Shown here: positions 12,507 to 21,206 of the stretch, one piece after another
How positions within the stretch are numbered: the first letter of the stretch is position 1
Layout of the letters: the number at the start of each line of letters is the position of its first letter
Source: an uncultured Burkholderiales bacterium
GTDB taxonomy: Bacteria; Pseudomonadota; Gammaproteobacteria; Burkholderiales; Burkholderiaceae_C
Length of the DNA stretch: 58,975 nucleotides
NCBI GenBank assembly: GCA_902825995.1
Contig: CADEDE010000007.1
Coordinates: forward strand, 1-58,975
Direction of reading: 5' to 3'
Position numbers and translations under genes: made by a program
The notes under the pieces: generated by a model
Databases searched by the model: none
What the model saw: only the letters and a program-made list of their open reading frames with translations
Told to the model about the DNA's origin: nothing

Positions 12507-13475
12507 ATGACCCTGCTTCGATCCTTCGTTCTCGCCGCCGCCGCGAGCCTCTCGCTCGGCGCCGCCGCCCAGACCAAATGGGATCTGGCCAGCGCTTACC
12601 CGGTCACCAATTTCCACAGCGAGAACCTGGCCGCCTTTGCCGCCGATGTCGATAAGGCCACGGCCGGAAAATTGAAGATCACCGTGCATGCCAACGCCTC
12701 GTTGTTCAAGGCGCCCGAGATCAAGCGCGCGGTGCAGGGCGGGCAGGCACAGGCCGGCGAGATCCTGCTGGTGAACTACCAGAACGAGTGGCAGATCTTC
12801 GGTGCCGATGGTCTGCCGTTTCTGGCCGACAGCTACGACGAGTCGATGAAGCTGTACAGGGCCCAACGCCCCTTGCTCGAGAAGAAGCTCGGCGAGCAGG
12901 GCATGCTGCTGCTGTACGCGGTGGCCTGGCCACCGCAGGGTATCTACACCAAGAAACCGATCGCGGCGGCGGCCGACCTCAAGGGCTCGAAGTGGCGCGC
13001 CTACAGCCCGGCCACGGCGCGCATTGCCGAACTGGTGGGCGCGCAGCCGGTCACGGTGCAGGCTGCCGAGTTGTCGCAGGCCATGGCCACCGGCGTCGTC
13101 GAGAGCTACATGAGCAGCGGCTCGACCGGCTTCGACACCAAGACCTACGAGCACCTGAAATACTGGTACGACACCCAGGCCTGGCTGCCGAAGAATGCGG
13201 TCATCGTCAACAAGGCGGCCTACGACGCCCTCGATGCACCGATCAAGGCGGCGCTGCAAAAAGCCGGCGCCGACGCCGAGATCCGCGGCTGGGCCGCCAG
13301 CAAGCGCGTGAATACGGAAACGCTCGACAAATTGAAAGCCAATGGCATGAATATCGTCGCACCGAGCGCGCAACTGAAGTCCGACATGAAGAAGGTCGGC
13401 GACACGATGCTGACCGAGTGGCTGGACAAAGCCGGTCCCGACGGCAAAGCCCTGGTCGACGCCTTCCGCAAGTAG
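12507..13475 (+). CDS. dctP: TRAP transporter substrate-binding protein (DctP family)
   Basis: The 322-residue periplasmic binding protein has a signal peptide (MTLLRSFVLAAAASLSLGAAA, mature start QTKWDLAS) and the DctP-type fold. Family segments include HANASLFKAPEIKRAVQGG, GLPFLADSYDES, the AAADLKGSKWRAYSPATARI domain and VESYMSSGSTGFDTKTYEHLKYW. It would capture a carboxylate-bearing ligand for the membrane permease. The start ATG at 12507 is preceded by CAGGAG at good spacing; the GTG at 12498 overlaps that ribosome site and is rejected. The two permease genes follow directly. The neighbouring oxoprolinase suggests a cyclic amide or its acid, which is inference. Confidence 0.9.
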   Translation: MTLLRSFVLAAAASLSLGAAAQTKWDLASAYPVTNFHSENLAAFAADVDKATAGKLKITVHANASLFKAPEIKRAVQGGQAQAGEILLVNYQNEWQIFGADGLPFLADSYDESMKLYRAQRPLLEKKLGEQGMLLLYAVAWPPQGIYTKKPIAAAADLKGSKWRAYSPATARIAELVGAQPVTVQAAELSQAMATGVVESYMSSGSTGFDTKTYEHLKYWYDTQAWLPKNAVIVNKAAYDALDAPIKAALQKAGADAEIRGWAASKRVNTETLDKLKANGMNIVAPSAQLKSDMKKVGDTMLTEWLDKAGPDGKALVDAFRK

Positions 13476-13485
13476 TCGCCTACCG

Positions 13486-13995
13486 ATGCGCCGCGCGCTC
13501 GACGCCCTGTACGACGGCGCCGCGGCGTTGGCGGCGCTGTTCATGGTGGCGCTGCTGGCCGCGGTGCTGGCGTCGATCCTCGGCCGCCAGTTGGGCTTTC
13601 ACATCCGCGGCACCGACGCCTACGCCGGCTACATGATGGCCGCCGCAGGCTTTCTTGCGCTGGCGCAGACCCTCAAGCGCGGCGAGCACATCCGCGTCAC
13701 GCTGCTCTTGCAGGCGCTCTCGCCGCGTGCGCGCCATGCGTTCGAGGTCTGGGCCCTGCTGGCGGCGTCGCTGCTGTCTGCGCTGGTGGCGTATTACAGC
13801 CTGCGCCTGGCGTGGCAGTCGCACCTGTTCAACGATGTCTCGACCGGCAACGACGCGACGCCGCTGTGGCTGCCGCAGCTGGGCATGGCCTTGGGCACGA
13901 CGATCCTGGCCATCGCCTTCGTCGATGAACTGGTGCTCGAATGGCGCGGCCGGCGCGCCGCCACTGCCGGCAGCGAAGCTCTGCGCAACGAGTGA
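13486..13995 (+). CDS. dctQ: TRAP transporter small permease subunit (DctQ family)
   Basis: The 169-residue membrane protein has four predicted transmembrane helices and the DctQ-type middle block (GYMMAAAGFLALAQTLKRGEHIRVTLLL). It assists the large permease. It starts 10 bp after the dctP stop and ends 4 bp before the dctM start, so the three genes form one operon. Confidence 0.88.
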   Translation: MRRALDALYDGAAALAALFMVALLAAVLASILGRQLGFHIRGTDAYAGYMMAAAGFLALAQTLKRGEHIRVTLLLQALSPRARHAFEVWALLAASLLSALVAYYSLRLAWQSHLFNDVSTGNDATPLWLPQLGMALGTTILAIAFVDELVLEWRGRRAATAGSEALRNE

Positions 13996-13999
13996 ACCG

Positions 14000-15310
14000 A
14001 TGAACGACATCGCCATCACCACACTGCTGATCCTGGCGCTGTTCGCGATCCTCGGCAGTGGCGTCTGGATCGGCCTGGCCCTGGCCGGGGTGGCCTGGAT
14101 CGGCATGCAGCTGTTTGCCGCGCGCCCGGCCGGCGACGCGATGGCCGTCACGATCTGGGGTTCGGCGTCGAGCTGGACCCTGACGGCGCTGCCGCTGTTC
14201 ATCTGGATGGGCGAAATCCTCTTTCGCACGCGTCTGTCGAGCGACATGTTCCGCGGCCTGGCGCCGTGGCTGCAGGCGCTGCCCGGGCGCCTTTTGCACA
14301 CCAATGTGGTCGGCTGCGCGATCTTCGCCGCGGTCTCGGGATCGAGCGCCGCCACCTGCGCCACCATCGGCAAGATGAGCCTGCCCGAGTTGTCGCAGCG
14401 CGGTTATCCCGACGCCATTTCGATCGGCTCCTTGGCCGGCGCCGGCACGCTGGGTCTGTTGATTCCGCCGTCGATCATCATGATCGTCTATGGCGTTGCG
14501 GCCGAGGTCTCGATCGCGCAATTGTTCATGGCCGGCATTCTGCCTGGCGCGATGCTGGCGGGGCTGTTTTCGGGCTACCTGGCCTGGTGGGCACTGGCCC
14601 ATCCGGGCCAGGTTCCGGCGGCCGACCGTTCGATGAGCTTGGCGCAAAAGCTGCACGAGTCGCGGTACCTGATCCCGGTCGTGCTGCTGATCTCGGCCGT
14701 GCTCGGCTCGATCTATGCCGGCATCGCCACGGCGACCGAGGCGGCAGCCATCGGTGTGGTCGGCGCGCTGCTGATTTCCGGCGTGCAGGGCTCGCTCGAC
14801 TGGAGCACGTTCAAGGCCTCGCTGCTCAGCGGCACGCGGCTGTATTGCATGATCGCGCTGATCCTGGCCGGGGCTGCCTTCCTGACCCTCAGCATGGGCT
14901 ATATCGGCCTGCCGCGCCACCTGGCCGAATGGATCGCCAGGCTGGGCCTGTCGCAGTGGCAACTGCTGCTGGCACTGATGCTGTTCTATATCGTGCTCGG
15001 CTGTTTTCTCGACGGCATTTCGATGGTCGTGCTGACCATGGGGGTGATCCTGCCCACGGTGGTCAAGGCCGGCATCGACCCGCTGTGGTTCGGCATCTTC
15101 GTCGTCCTCGTTGTCGAAATGGCGCAGATCACGCCGCCGGTGGGCTTCAACCTGTTCGTGCTGCAGGGCATGACCGGCCGCGAGCTCGGCTGGATCGCGC
15201 GCGCCGCGCTGCCGTTCTTCTTTTGCCTGGCGCTCGGGGTGGCCCTGATCACGCTGTTCCCGGCCATCGTGACGGCGCTGCCGCAGGGGCTGATGGGGGC
15301 GGTGCGCTGA
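14000..15310 (+). CDS. dctM: TRAP transporter large permease subunit (DctM family)
   Basis: The 436-residue protein has about twelve hydrophobic segments and DctM signatures: LPLFIWMGEILFRT, AIFAAVSGSSAATCATIGKM, GSLAGAGTLGLLIPPSIIMIVYG and, near the C-terminus, EMAQITPPVGFNLFVLQG. It forms the sodium-coupled translocation channel for the ligand delivered by the binding protein. The start at 14000 follows the dctQ stop by 4 bp. About 180 bp without a visible gene follow before the next CDS. Confidence 0.92.
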   Translation: MNDIAITTLLILALFAILGSGVWIGLALAGVAWIGMQLFAARPAGDAMAVTIWGSASSWTLTALPLFIWMGEILFRTRLSSDMFRGLAPWLQALPGRLLHTNVVGCAIFAAVSGSSAATCATIGKMSLPELSQRGYPDAISIGSLAGAGTLGLLIPPSIIMIVYGVAAEVSIAQLFMAGILPGAMLAGLFSGYLAWWALAHPGQVPAADRSMSLAQKLHESRYLIPVVLLISAVLGSIYAGIATATEAAAIGVVGALLISGVQGSLDWSTFKASLLSGTRLYCMIALILAGAAFLTLSMGYIGLPRHLAEWIARLGLSQWQLLLALMLFYIVLGCFLDGISMVVLTMGVILPTVVKAGIDPLWFGIFVVLVVEMAQITPPVGFNLFVLQGMTGRELGWIARAALPFFFCLALGVALITLFPAIVTALPQGLMGAVR

Positions 15311-15487
15311 CCGTGCAGCGCGGTTTGAACCGCGTAAAACCCGACCCCCGCAGATGGGCGTTCGAGTGCGACGCGCCAGAGCGCGCGGTCGCAATTCACG
15401 CAGCGATCGGCGGGCTTCGGCTACGATTTTCGACCATCCAGCCACGGCCGCTTCGGTCGAAAACAAGTTCGAGCGCAACGCAAACCC

Positions 15488-16594
15488 ATGCCTGTCATGC
15501 CGACCCTCGACACGCCGTTTCCGGCCCTGATGCTGGATGCCGCCGCTGCGTGGGAGTGGCCGCAACCACCGTTCGCGCGCCAGCACATCATGGCGCCGCT
15601 GGACGGTGGCACGCAGCCGTGTCGTCTCGAGACGCCCAGTGGCTCCGCGGTGGAAGGCCAGCTGGTGCATTTCGACGCCGATGCCGGCGTGCTGCGCTTT
15701 TGCCTCGGCACTGGCGGCGATGCGCTCAGCATGCCGTTCGCCAAATTTCGACGCTTGACCTTGACCACGCCCTGGCCACTCGCGGACCGCGGCACCCATG
15801 GGCCGGTCGAGCGCGTGCCCACTGCGGTGCAAGAGCGCAGCTACCACATCGAGTTGACGGGAGGCAGCGAACTGAGCGGCCGCACGATGGGCCACGTGCA
15901 GACCCGCGGCGGTATCTTTTTGTTTGCACCGCTCGACGATGGTGCCGCCGTGTTGCGTGTGTTCGTGCCGCAGGCGGCTTGCGTGGCGGTCGAATTCGGC
16001 AAGTCGGCCGAGGAGCAGGCGACCGAGCGCTGGATCGCCACGCCGGCGCAGCTGTTCGCGGCACTCGACGCACAGCAAACCGCGCCGATCAAGCCGCTGG
16101 GCGACGCGCTGGTCGATCTGGGCTTCGTGACCCGGGGTGTGCTCGAGCGTGCCGTCGGCGAACTGTCCAGCCAGCGAGAGCGCCCCTTGGGCGAGAAACT
16201 GGTGGCCGCCGGCTTGCTCGACCGGGCCGATCTGAAGACGGCGCTGGCCCACAAGATGGGCTACCCGATGATTGACTTGTCGCGCTTCCCGATCGATGTG
16301 CAGGCGGCGCGCAAGCTGCCGCAGCGCTCGATGGTCGAGCACAACGCCTTTCCTTTGCACCAAGACGGCGAACGCCTGATCGTCGCCATCGACGACCTGG
16401 CGCGCGTGCCGCGACTGCAATCCTTGCACGCCTTGGCCGGCTTGAAGCTGGTGCCGGTACTGGCCTCGCGCGCCCAAATTGTGCTGGCACTGGGCAGCCT
16501 GCCGCAACGCCTGGGCACCGACCGCTGGGCCGACAATGTGTCGATGCACCGGCCCATCCGACTGACCGAACCGGGCGCGCTGCGCAGCGTTTGA
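15488..16594 (+). CDS. Free-standing MshEN (GspE/PilB N-terminal) domain protein, candidate c-di-GMP receptor
   Basis: The 368-residue soluble protein has no ATPase domain. An N-terminal region (about 1-180) of beta-rich sequence resembles PilZ-like or adaptor folds (SGSAVEGQLVHFDADAGVLRF; GIFLFAPLDDGAAVLRVF). Residues about 195-270 contain two tandem motifs of the MshEN type, PLGDALVDLGFVTRGVLERAV and PLGEKLVAAGLLDRADLKTAL, followed by KMGYPMIDL. The [RP]LGxxLVxxGxx repeats are the c-di-GMP-binding signature of the N-terminal domains of MshE/PilB ATPases. The C-terminal domain (about 280-350) resembles the second GspE N-terminal lobe (HNAFPLHQDGERLIVAIDD). No Walker A follows. Its neighbour ycgR, convergent across 67 bp, is also a c-di-GMP effector, so a motility-control role is plausible. 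The first Arg of the motif is Pro in both repeats. Confidence 0.7.
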   Translation: MPVMPTLDTPFPALMLDAAAAWEWPQPPFARQHIMAPLDGGTQPCRLETPSGSAVEGQLVHFDADAGVLRFCLGTGGDALSMPFAKFRRLTLTTPWPLADRGTHGPVERVPTAVQERSYHIELTGGSELSGRTMGHVQTRGGIFLFAPLDDGAAVLRVFVPQAACVAVEFGKSAEEQATERWIATPAQLFAALDAQQTAPIKPLGDALVDLGFVTRGVLERAVGELSSQRERPLGEKLVAAGLLDRADLKTALAHKMGYPMIDLSRFPIDVQAARKLPQRSMVEHNAFPLHQDGERLIVAIDDLARVPRLQSLHALAGLKLVPVLASRAQIVLALGSLPQRLGTDRWADNVSMHRPIRLTEPGALRSV

Positions 16595-16661
16595 TCGGGT
16601 GGCCGTTCTCGGGCCGCTCTGGGCCGATTCGAGCGCCGCCCGGGTCGCCGACCACGCCGAC

Positions 16662-17429
16662 CTACAGTGAAAACAGACGCTGGCGTTTTTGCGTTTGGTC
16701 GATATAGCGCTGCAACGCACGTTGTGCGCCGCCATCGAGCTTGCCGAAGGCGCAGCCCAGGCGTTGGCCGATAGGCGACGACCCCATACCGCTGCTCACA
16801 TGCTGCAGCGTCAGCGTGGTGTCGAAGCGCGTGTCGCCATCGAGCTCGATGCGTGCGCCGTCAATCTGTATGCCGGCGGCCAGTGCGGGCACATTCGCCG
16901 GCAACGCCAGCGCGCAGCCTCCGACACTGACGTCGAGCACCCGCAGCGCCAACAGCCTCTCGGGCAGGGACGGGTGGCGCAGCCTGGCCGTGGGCGCCGC
17001 GCTGGCCGGCGTGCGCACGCGAAAACTCGCGCGGCGCTGGAAGCGCCACAGTACCTCGGGCAGCTCGGCCTGGATGGCGCTGGCGTTGGCGCCATGCACC
17101 AGCACCAGGTTGCGCAGGTCGAATTGCAGCTTGACGCTGTCCAGGTAGGCCACTGCGGTGGCTTCGCCGGCGTCGATCAGCGTGCGCACGGCCGGCTGGA
17201 CCGCATCGGCAGACAGAGACAGGCGGCGCTGGTGGGCATCGACCGTCCATAGCGTCGTGGTGTAGGCGCTGCCGCCGGGCGCCGACAGGTGTACCCGCAC
17301 GCCGGCGTCGACCAGTTGCCGCAGCAGCGCCAGCAGCTCGGTCGGGTTGCCGACGCGAAACTCGTCTTGCGCGTTCCCGCTCAGCTGGTGCAAGGCCGCG
17401 GGCTGGGTGTCCTGAAAGCTTGGCGGCAT
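16662..17429 (-). CDS. ycgR: Flagellar brake protein YcgR (PilZ domain)
   Basis: The 255-residue protein has the two-domain YcgR layout: an N-terminal YcgR domain (about 25-130) and a C-terminal PilZ domain (about 132-245). The c-di-GMP contacts are visible as RRASFRVR (RxxxR) and DVSVGGCAL (D/NxSxxG). Bound to c-di-GMP, YcgR slows the flagellar motor. It is the last gene of the fliS-fliT-ycgR operon, 9 bp after the fliT stop. Confidence 0.9.
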   Translation of the reverse strand: MPPSFQDTQPAALHQLSGNAQDEFRVGNPTELLALLRQLVDAGVRVHLSAPGGSAYTTTLWTVDAHQRRLSLSADAVQPAVRTLIDAGEATAVAYLDSVKLQFDLRNLVLVHGANASAIQAELPEVLWRFQRRASFRVRTPASAAPTARLRHPSLPERLLALRVLDVSVGGCALALPANVPALAAGIQIDGARIELDGDTRFDTTLTLQHVSSGMGSSPIGQRLGCAFGKLDGGAQRALQRYIDQTQKRQRLFSL

Positions 17430-17438
17430 CGTCGGGCG

Positions 17439-17738
17439 CTAATGGAGCGTGCGGTTCTTGCCGGCGAGCATGCGGTCGAGGTCTTCGAGCCAGGGCTCGG
17501 CCAGGCTGCGGATTTCGGCGTCGTTGACCAGGATGCGCTGCATGATGCACGTCTTCAACCGGGCCTCGTCGGCAACCAGGGTCTGCTCGCCGGCCGCGTG
17601 TTTGAGCTGCGCGATCAACAGCACGCAGGCGCCTTCGAGTTTGACGACCTGGTCCCAGTCGGCCTCGCGGGCGGCGCTGAGCATGTCGGTGCTGGCTTTT
17701 TCCAGCGCTTCGTAATAGCCGAGCAGTTGGGTGTTCAT
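17439..17738 (-). CDS. fliT: Flagellar chaperone FliT-like protein
   Basis: The 99-residue all-helical protein fits FliT, the cytoplasmic chaperone for the filament cap FliD that also restrains the FlhDC regulator. Recognition rests on size, position directly after fliS, and segments YYEALEKASTDMLSAAREADWDQVVKLE and RIRSL-type helices (RILVNDAEIRSLAEPW). The ATG at 17738 has GAAGGTG upstream. FliT sequences are poorly conserved, so the name depends partly on context. Confidence 0.75.
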   Translation of the reverse strand: MNTQLLGYYEALEKASTDMLSAAREADWDQVVKLEGACVLLIAQLKHAAGEQTLVADEARLKTCIMQRILVNDAEIRSLAEPWLEDLDRMLAGKNRTLH

Positions 17739-17764
17739 CGGTGCACCTTCGAGATTCAGCGGCT

Positions 17765-18208
17765 TCAGGCCTGGGGCGCAGCGACCTGCGGGGCGATTGC
17801 TGCCCAGGCCTCGCGCAGCGGTTGGATCAGGGCCAGGCACTCGTCGAGCGCGCAGGCGTCGTTGTGCAGGTTGGCGTGCGTCAGGCGCAGCGTGACGTAG
17901 GCGTACAGCTCGGCCAGGTCGGCGGCCAGGGCGCCGCCGCCGCTCAGGTCCAGGCTGGCCTTCAGGCCTTCGTCGACGATCCGTGCTGCGCGGCCGATGG
18001 CGATGCCTTTGGCCTCGACCTGGCCGCCTTGCAGCGCGCCCTTGGCCTGGGCCATCGCATCGACGAAGCCGGCGAAGAGCATCGACACGAGCTGGTGCGG
18101 CGAGGCGCCCGAGACCCCGGTTTCGACGCCGACGCGGGCGTACAGGCTGGTTTGGGGCAGGGTGGGGTTGCGGCTGAAGGGCGCGGCGGTAAAGCGGAGA
18201 GCGTGCAT
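17765..18208 (-). CDS. fliS: Flagellar export chaperone FliS
   Basis: The 147-residue helical protein has FliS family blocks: SPHQLVSMLFAGFVDAMAQAKGAL and AIGRAARIVDEGLKASLDLSGGGALAADLAELYAYVTLRLTHANL. FliS binds the C-terminus of flagellin and prevents premature polymerisation. A sigma-28-like promoter lies 39-66 bp upstream and a terminator separates it from fliD, so it begins a transcript running through fliT and ycgR. Confidence 0.92.
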   Translation of the reverse strand: MHALRFTAAPFSRNPTLPQTSLYARVGVETGVSGASPHQLVSMLFAGFVDAMAQAKGALQGGQVEAKGIAIGRAARIVDEGLKASLDLSGGGALAADLAELYAYVTLRLTHANLHNDACALDECLALIQPLREAWAAIAPQVAAPQA

Positions 18209-18246
18209 GGCGGGTTGCGATCGACGGTGGGCTGCGGATACAGACC

Positions 18247-18274
18247 TTATCGGTTCGACCGGGGCCTGGCTTGA
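18247..18274 (-). promoter_or_regulatory. Sigma-28 (FliA) promoter of fliS-fliT-ycgR
   Basis: Read on the minus strand, TCAAGCCA and ACCGATAA are separated by 12 bases, matching the FliA consensus (TAAAGTTT, GCCGATAA) in most core positions. It lies just upstream of fliS and downstream of the fliD terminator. Confidence 0.7.
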
Positions 18275-18300
18275 GGCCTGTGACGCGGGCCGATGCGATG

Positions 18301-18329
18301 AAAAACGGCCTGCGCGTGGCGCAGGCCGT
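18301..18329 (-). terminator. Intrinsic terminator after fliD
   Basis: ACGGCCTGCGC/GCGCAGGCCGT forms a perfect 11-bp stem with a 3-base loop; on the minus strand it is followed by five T. It lies 19 bp downstream of the fliD stop and separates fliD from fliS. Confidence 0.85.
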
Positions 18330-18347
18330 CGGTGTGCGCCATCTCGT

Positions 18348-19700
18348 TCAAAGCCTGTTGTCGCTCTTGTTCCAGTTGGTGATCTGCTGCTGCACGAAGC
18401 TGCCCAGGCCGTTGATCTGGTTCAGGTTGTTGTCCAGGGCCGAGTACTGGCGCGTCAGACGTTCCTGCACGCGGGCGACGCGGTCCTCGAGGCGTTTCTG
18501 GTCCTTGTCGTTGCGTGAGATCGAATCGCGCAGGCCATTGGTGCGGGTGGTCAGCAGGCCCTCGGTACCGAGCACGCTGTCGCTGAGCGCCTTGAAGCGC
18601 TGGCCAAAGCCGGTCTGCAGGGTGCTGAACGCGCGCGCCATCTCGGCCGGATCGGCCAGGGCCGCGTCGAGCTTGCTGTCGTTGACCTTGATCGAGCCGT
18701 CGCGCTGCAATTCCAGGCCCAGGTCGCTCAGGCGCGTGAAGACCGTCGAGGCGGTGGAGGTCTGCTGCAGCGTGCTGCGCAGCCGGTTCAGCAAACCGAC
18801 CGCGCTGCGGTCGCCTTGCAAGGCGCCGGCGACCTTGGAGGCCTCGTCATACTTGGTCTGGGTCGAAAGGTAGCGGCTGATCTCGTTGTAGGCGCTGACG
18901 AAATCGGTGATGCCCTTCTTCATCGTGGCGCTGTCGTGGCCCACCGTCACCTGGACCGGGCTGGCTGTGACCTTGGCCAGTGTCAGGTTCAGACCATCGA
19001 CCACGCCGGACAGGTTGTTCTTGGCCGAACCGATCAGCAGGCCGTTGATCTTGAGGCTTGCGTTGGCCGCCGGGCGGTCTTGCGTCATGCCGGCGGGGTA
19101 GGACAGCGCCGTCAACTGACCGCTGGCGCCGGTGACGGCGATGCTGACGGCATTGGCCGTGCCGGTGTCGGAGCCGGTCAAGACCAGGCGCGGGCCGGTG
19201 CCGTCCTGGATGATGACTGCGCTGACCCCGGCCTTGGCCGCGTTGATCTGGTCGCGCACTGCGGCCAGGCTCGTGCCGTCAGCGATGGTGATCGGTATCG
19301 CGGTCGCGCCGCGGGTCACGGTCAGCGTGCCGGCTCCCATATTGCTGGCATCGGTGATGGCGCCGGCGGCGGTCGAGAGCGACTGCGCCGATGCCAGGCT
19401 CAGCACCTCGATGCTGTAGCTGGCGGGCACGGCCGAGGCCAGCGCCGTCGCGGCCACGGCGGTCGAATCGCTGCTGCTGGCGACGCTCTTGGTCCAGAAG
19501 TCGGCCTTGCCGAGCTGTGCCGCCACCGACTGCAGATTGGCCATGTAGCTCTGCACCAGGCCGATCGACGACAACTGCGTATTGAGCCTGGTCTTTTGCG
19601 TCTGCAGGATCGCGATCGGGCGCCGTTCGAGCTCGACCAGTTGCGACACGATGCTGTTGACATCGAGGCCGCTGCCGATACCGGGCGAGGAGATGGGCAT
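18348..19700 (-). CDS. fliD: Flagellar filament capping protein FliD
   Basis: The 450-residue protein has the FliD N-terminal block (SPGIGSGLDVNSIVSQLVELE, then the QKTRLNTQLSSIGLVQSYMANLQS coiled coil), a central D2-D3 region rich in Ala/Thr/Ser, and the C-terminal FliD block ending in a coiled coil (ERLTRQYSALDNNLNQINGLGSFVQQQI). FliD caps the growing filament and is exported with FliT as chaperone. It has its own sigma-28-like promoter at 19725-19751. Confidence 0.93.
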   Translation of the reverse strand: MPISSPGIGSGLDVNSIVSQLVELERRPIAILQTQKTRLNTQLSSIGLVQSYMANLQSVAAQLGKADFWTKSVASSSDSTAVAATALASAVPASYSIEVLSLASAQSLSTAAGAITDASNMGAGTLTVTRGATAIPITIADGTSLAAVRDQINAAKAGVSAVIIQDGTGPRLVLTGSDTGTANAVSIAVTGASGQLTALSYPAGMTQDRPAANASLKINGLLIGSAKNNLSGVVDGLNLTLAKVTASPVQVTVGHDSATMKKGITDFVSAYNEISRYLSTQTKYDEASKVAGALQGDRSAVGLLNRLRSTLQQTSTASTVFTRLSDLGLELQRDGSIKVNDSKLDAALADPAEMARAFSTLQTGFGQRFKALSDSVLGTEGLLTTRTNGLRDSISRNDKDQKRLEDRVARVQERLTRQYSALDNNLNQINGLGSFVQQQITNWNKSDNRL

Positions 19701-19724
19701 GCGATGGCGTTCCGTTCAGCGACG

Positions 19725-19751
19725 TTATCGACCGGACACGCGCTGACTTGA
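19725..19751 (-). promoter_or_regulatory. Sigma-28 (FliA) promoter of fliD
   Basis: On the minus strand TCAAGTCA and GTCGATAA are spaced by 11 bases, close to the FliA consensus, about 25 bp upstream of the fliD start and inside the 69-bp gap after the second flagellin gene. Confidence 0.6.
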
Positions 19752-19769
19752 GCCGGTCTTCGCTTTGTT

Positions 19770-20987
19770 TCAGGTGCGCAGCAGTGCCAGCACCTGTTGC
19801 GGCAACTGGTTGGCCTGCGCCACCATCGCGGTGCCGGCCTGCTGCAGGATCTGCGCTCGCGACAGGTTGGCGGTTTCCATCGCGAAGTCGGCGTCCATGA
19901 TGCGCCCGCGTGCGGCGGACAGGTTCTCGGCCTGGATCTGGATGTTGGCGACGGTGTTCTCGAAGCGGCTCTGCACCGCGCCCAGGGTGCCGCGCGAGTG
20001 GTTGACCTGGTCCAGGGCGCTGTCGAGTTTCTTGATCGCGATCCAGGCGTCCTTGTCGGTCTCGACGTTCAGGGTCTCGATGCCGACGCCCTGGGCGGCG
20101 GTGTTGACGACAAAGGTCGGTGGCGCGATGCCGGTGCTGGCGGCTGTGAAGCCGGCGCCGAAAGTCGGCAGGTAGGCCACGCCCGTCGCCGGGTTGACCT
20201 TGGCCGACAGCAGGGCGATATCGACCGTGCCGTTGCCCTTGTCGATCACGAAGGCCGAGACGCCGGAGTCCGAGGTCTTGCGGTTGATGGCTTCGGCGAC
20301 CTGGCCCATGCGCTGGCGCGGGCTGTCGGCCGCGGCGACGGTGCCGAGCTCGTAGGTCACGCCGTTGACGGCGATATCCAGCGTGCCGTCGGCGATTGTC
20401 GTCAGCGTGGTGATGGTCGGTGTGGCGCTGTCCAGGTCGATGCCGGCCACGGTGACGGCCGAGTAGGCGACGCTGGACAACTGCGATGCGCGGGTGTCGG
20501 TCAGCGAGCCGACCGTGATGCTGTCGCCCGAGTTGGCGCCGATCTGGAAGGTGGCGGCGGTGAACGAGCCGTCGAGCAGCTTCTTGCCATTGAAGCTGGC
20601 GCCCTTGGCCACGCGATCGACCTCGTCGCGCAACTGCGCTACTTCGGCCTGCAGGGCCTTGCGGTCGTCGGTGCTGTTGGTGGCGTTGGCCGCCTGCACC
20701 GCCAGTTCGCGCATGCGTTGCAGCATATCGCCGACCTTGCCTAGCGCGCCCTCGGCGGTTTGCGCCAGCGAGATACCGTCGTTGGCATTGCGCGCCGCGA
20801 CGTTCAGGCCGCGCACCTGCGTATTCATGCGCTCGGCGATGGCCAGGCCGGCGGCATCGTCCTTGGCGCTGTTGACGCGCAGGCCCGACGACAGGCGCTG
20901 CATCGAAGTGGCCAGCGAAGACTGGCTCATGTTCAGGTTGCGTTGCGCGTTGAGCGAAACGACGTTGGTGTTGATGGTTTGGGGCAT
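19770..20987 (-). CDS. fliC: Flagellin (second copy)
   Basis: The 405-residue protein has conserved flagellin ends: N-terminal [18 protein letters not shown] through the D0/D1 helices ([23 protein letters not shown]) and a C-terminal D1/D0 ending LPQQVLALLRT. The central D2 region (about 170-310) differs from the neighbouring flagellin. The start at 20987 is chosen because homologues begin directly before TINTNV; eight upstream in-frame codons are untypical. I see no clear sigma-28 promoter in the 219 bp upstream. It may be read through from the first flagellin gene or use a diverged promoter. Confidence 0.93.
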   Translation of the reverse strand: MPQTINTNVVSLNAQRNLNMSQSSLATSMQRLSSGLRVNSAKDDAAGLAIAERMNTQVRGLNVAARNANDGISLAQTAEGALGKVGDMLQRMRELAVQAANATNSTDDRKALQAEVAQLRDEVDRVAKGASFNGKKLLDGSFTAATFQIGANSGDSITVGSLTDTRASQLSSVAYSAVTVAGIDLDSATPTITTLTTIADGTLDIAVNGVTYELGTVAAADSPRQRMGQVAEAINRKTSDSGVSAFVIDKGNGTVDIALLSAKVNPATGVAYLPTFGAGFTAASTGIAPPTFVVNTAAQGVGIETLNVETDKDAWIAIKKLDSALDQVNHSRGTLGAVQSRFENTVANIQIQAENLSAARGRIMDADFAMETANLSRAQILQQAGTAMVAQANQLPQQVLALLRT

Positions 20988-21128
20988 CGCGGCTCTCCAT
21001 TGCGGATTCAAAGATGGCCGGCGAAAGGCCGCCGGGGCTGTCGGTGCCGCGATTCTTGGCCGAGGTCAACACGCGCAATGCGCCGAAAAGTGAGTCGTTT
21101 GCGGCCCATCTCGGCGTCGGACGAAAGC

Positions 21129-21156
21129 AGGCCCCGTCCTGCAAAGGACGGGGCCT
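21129..21156 (-). terminator. Strong hairpin between the two flagellin genes
   Basis: AGGCCCCGTCCT/AGGACGGGGCCT is a perfect 12-bp stem with a GCAA/TTGC tetraloop 50 bp after the stop of the upstream flagellin gene. The following T run is weak on the minus strand, so it may be a partial terminator or an mRNA-stabilising structure. Confidence 0.6.
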
Positions 21157-21206
21157 GTGGTGGAAAAAGGCGGGCGGCGGTGCGCCCGCGGGCCGATCGG
21201 CGCCGG

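Noticed and set aside
13829-16735. A 968-codon minus-strand open frame
   Set aside because: It is antisense to the TRAP permease and MshEN genes, both of which have clear family motifs; its composition is Gln/Arg/His-rich and it matches nothing.
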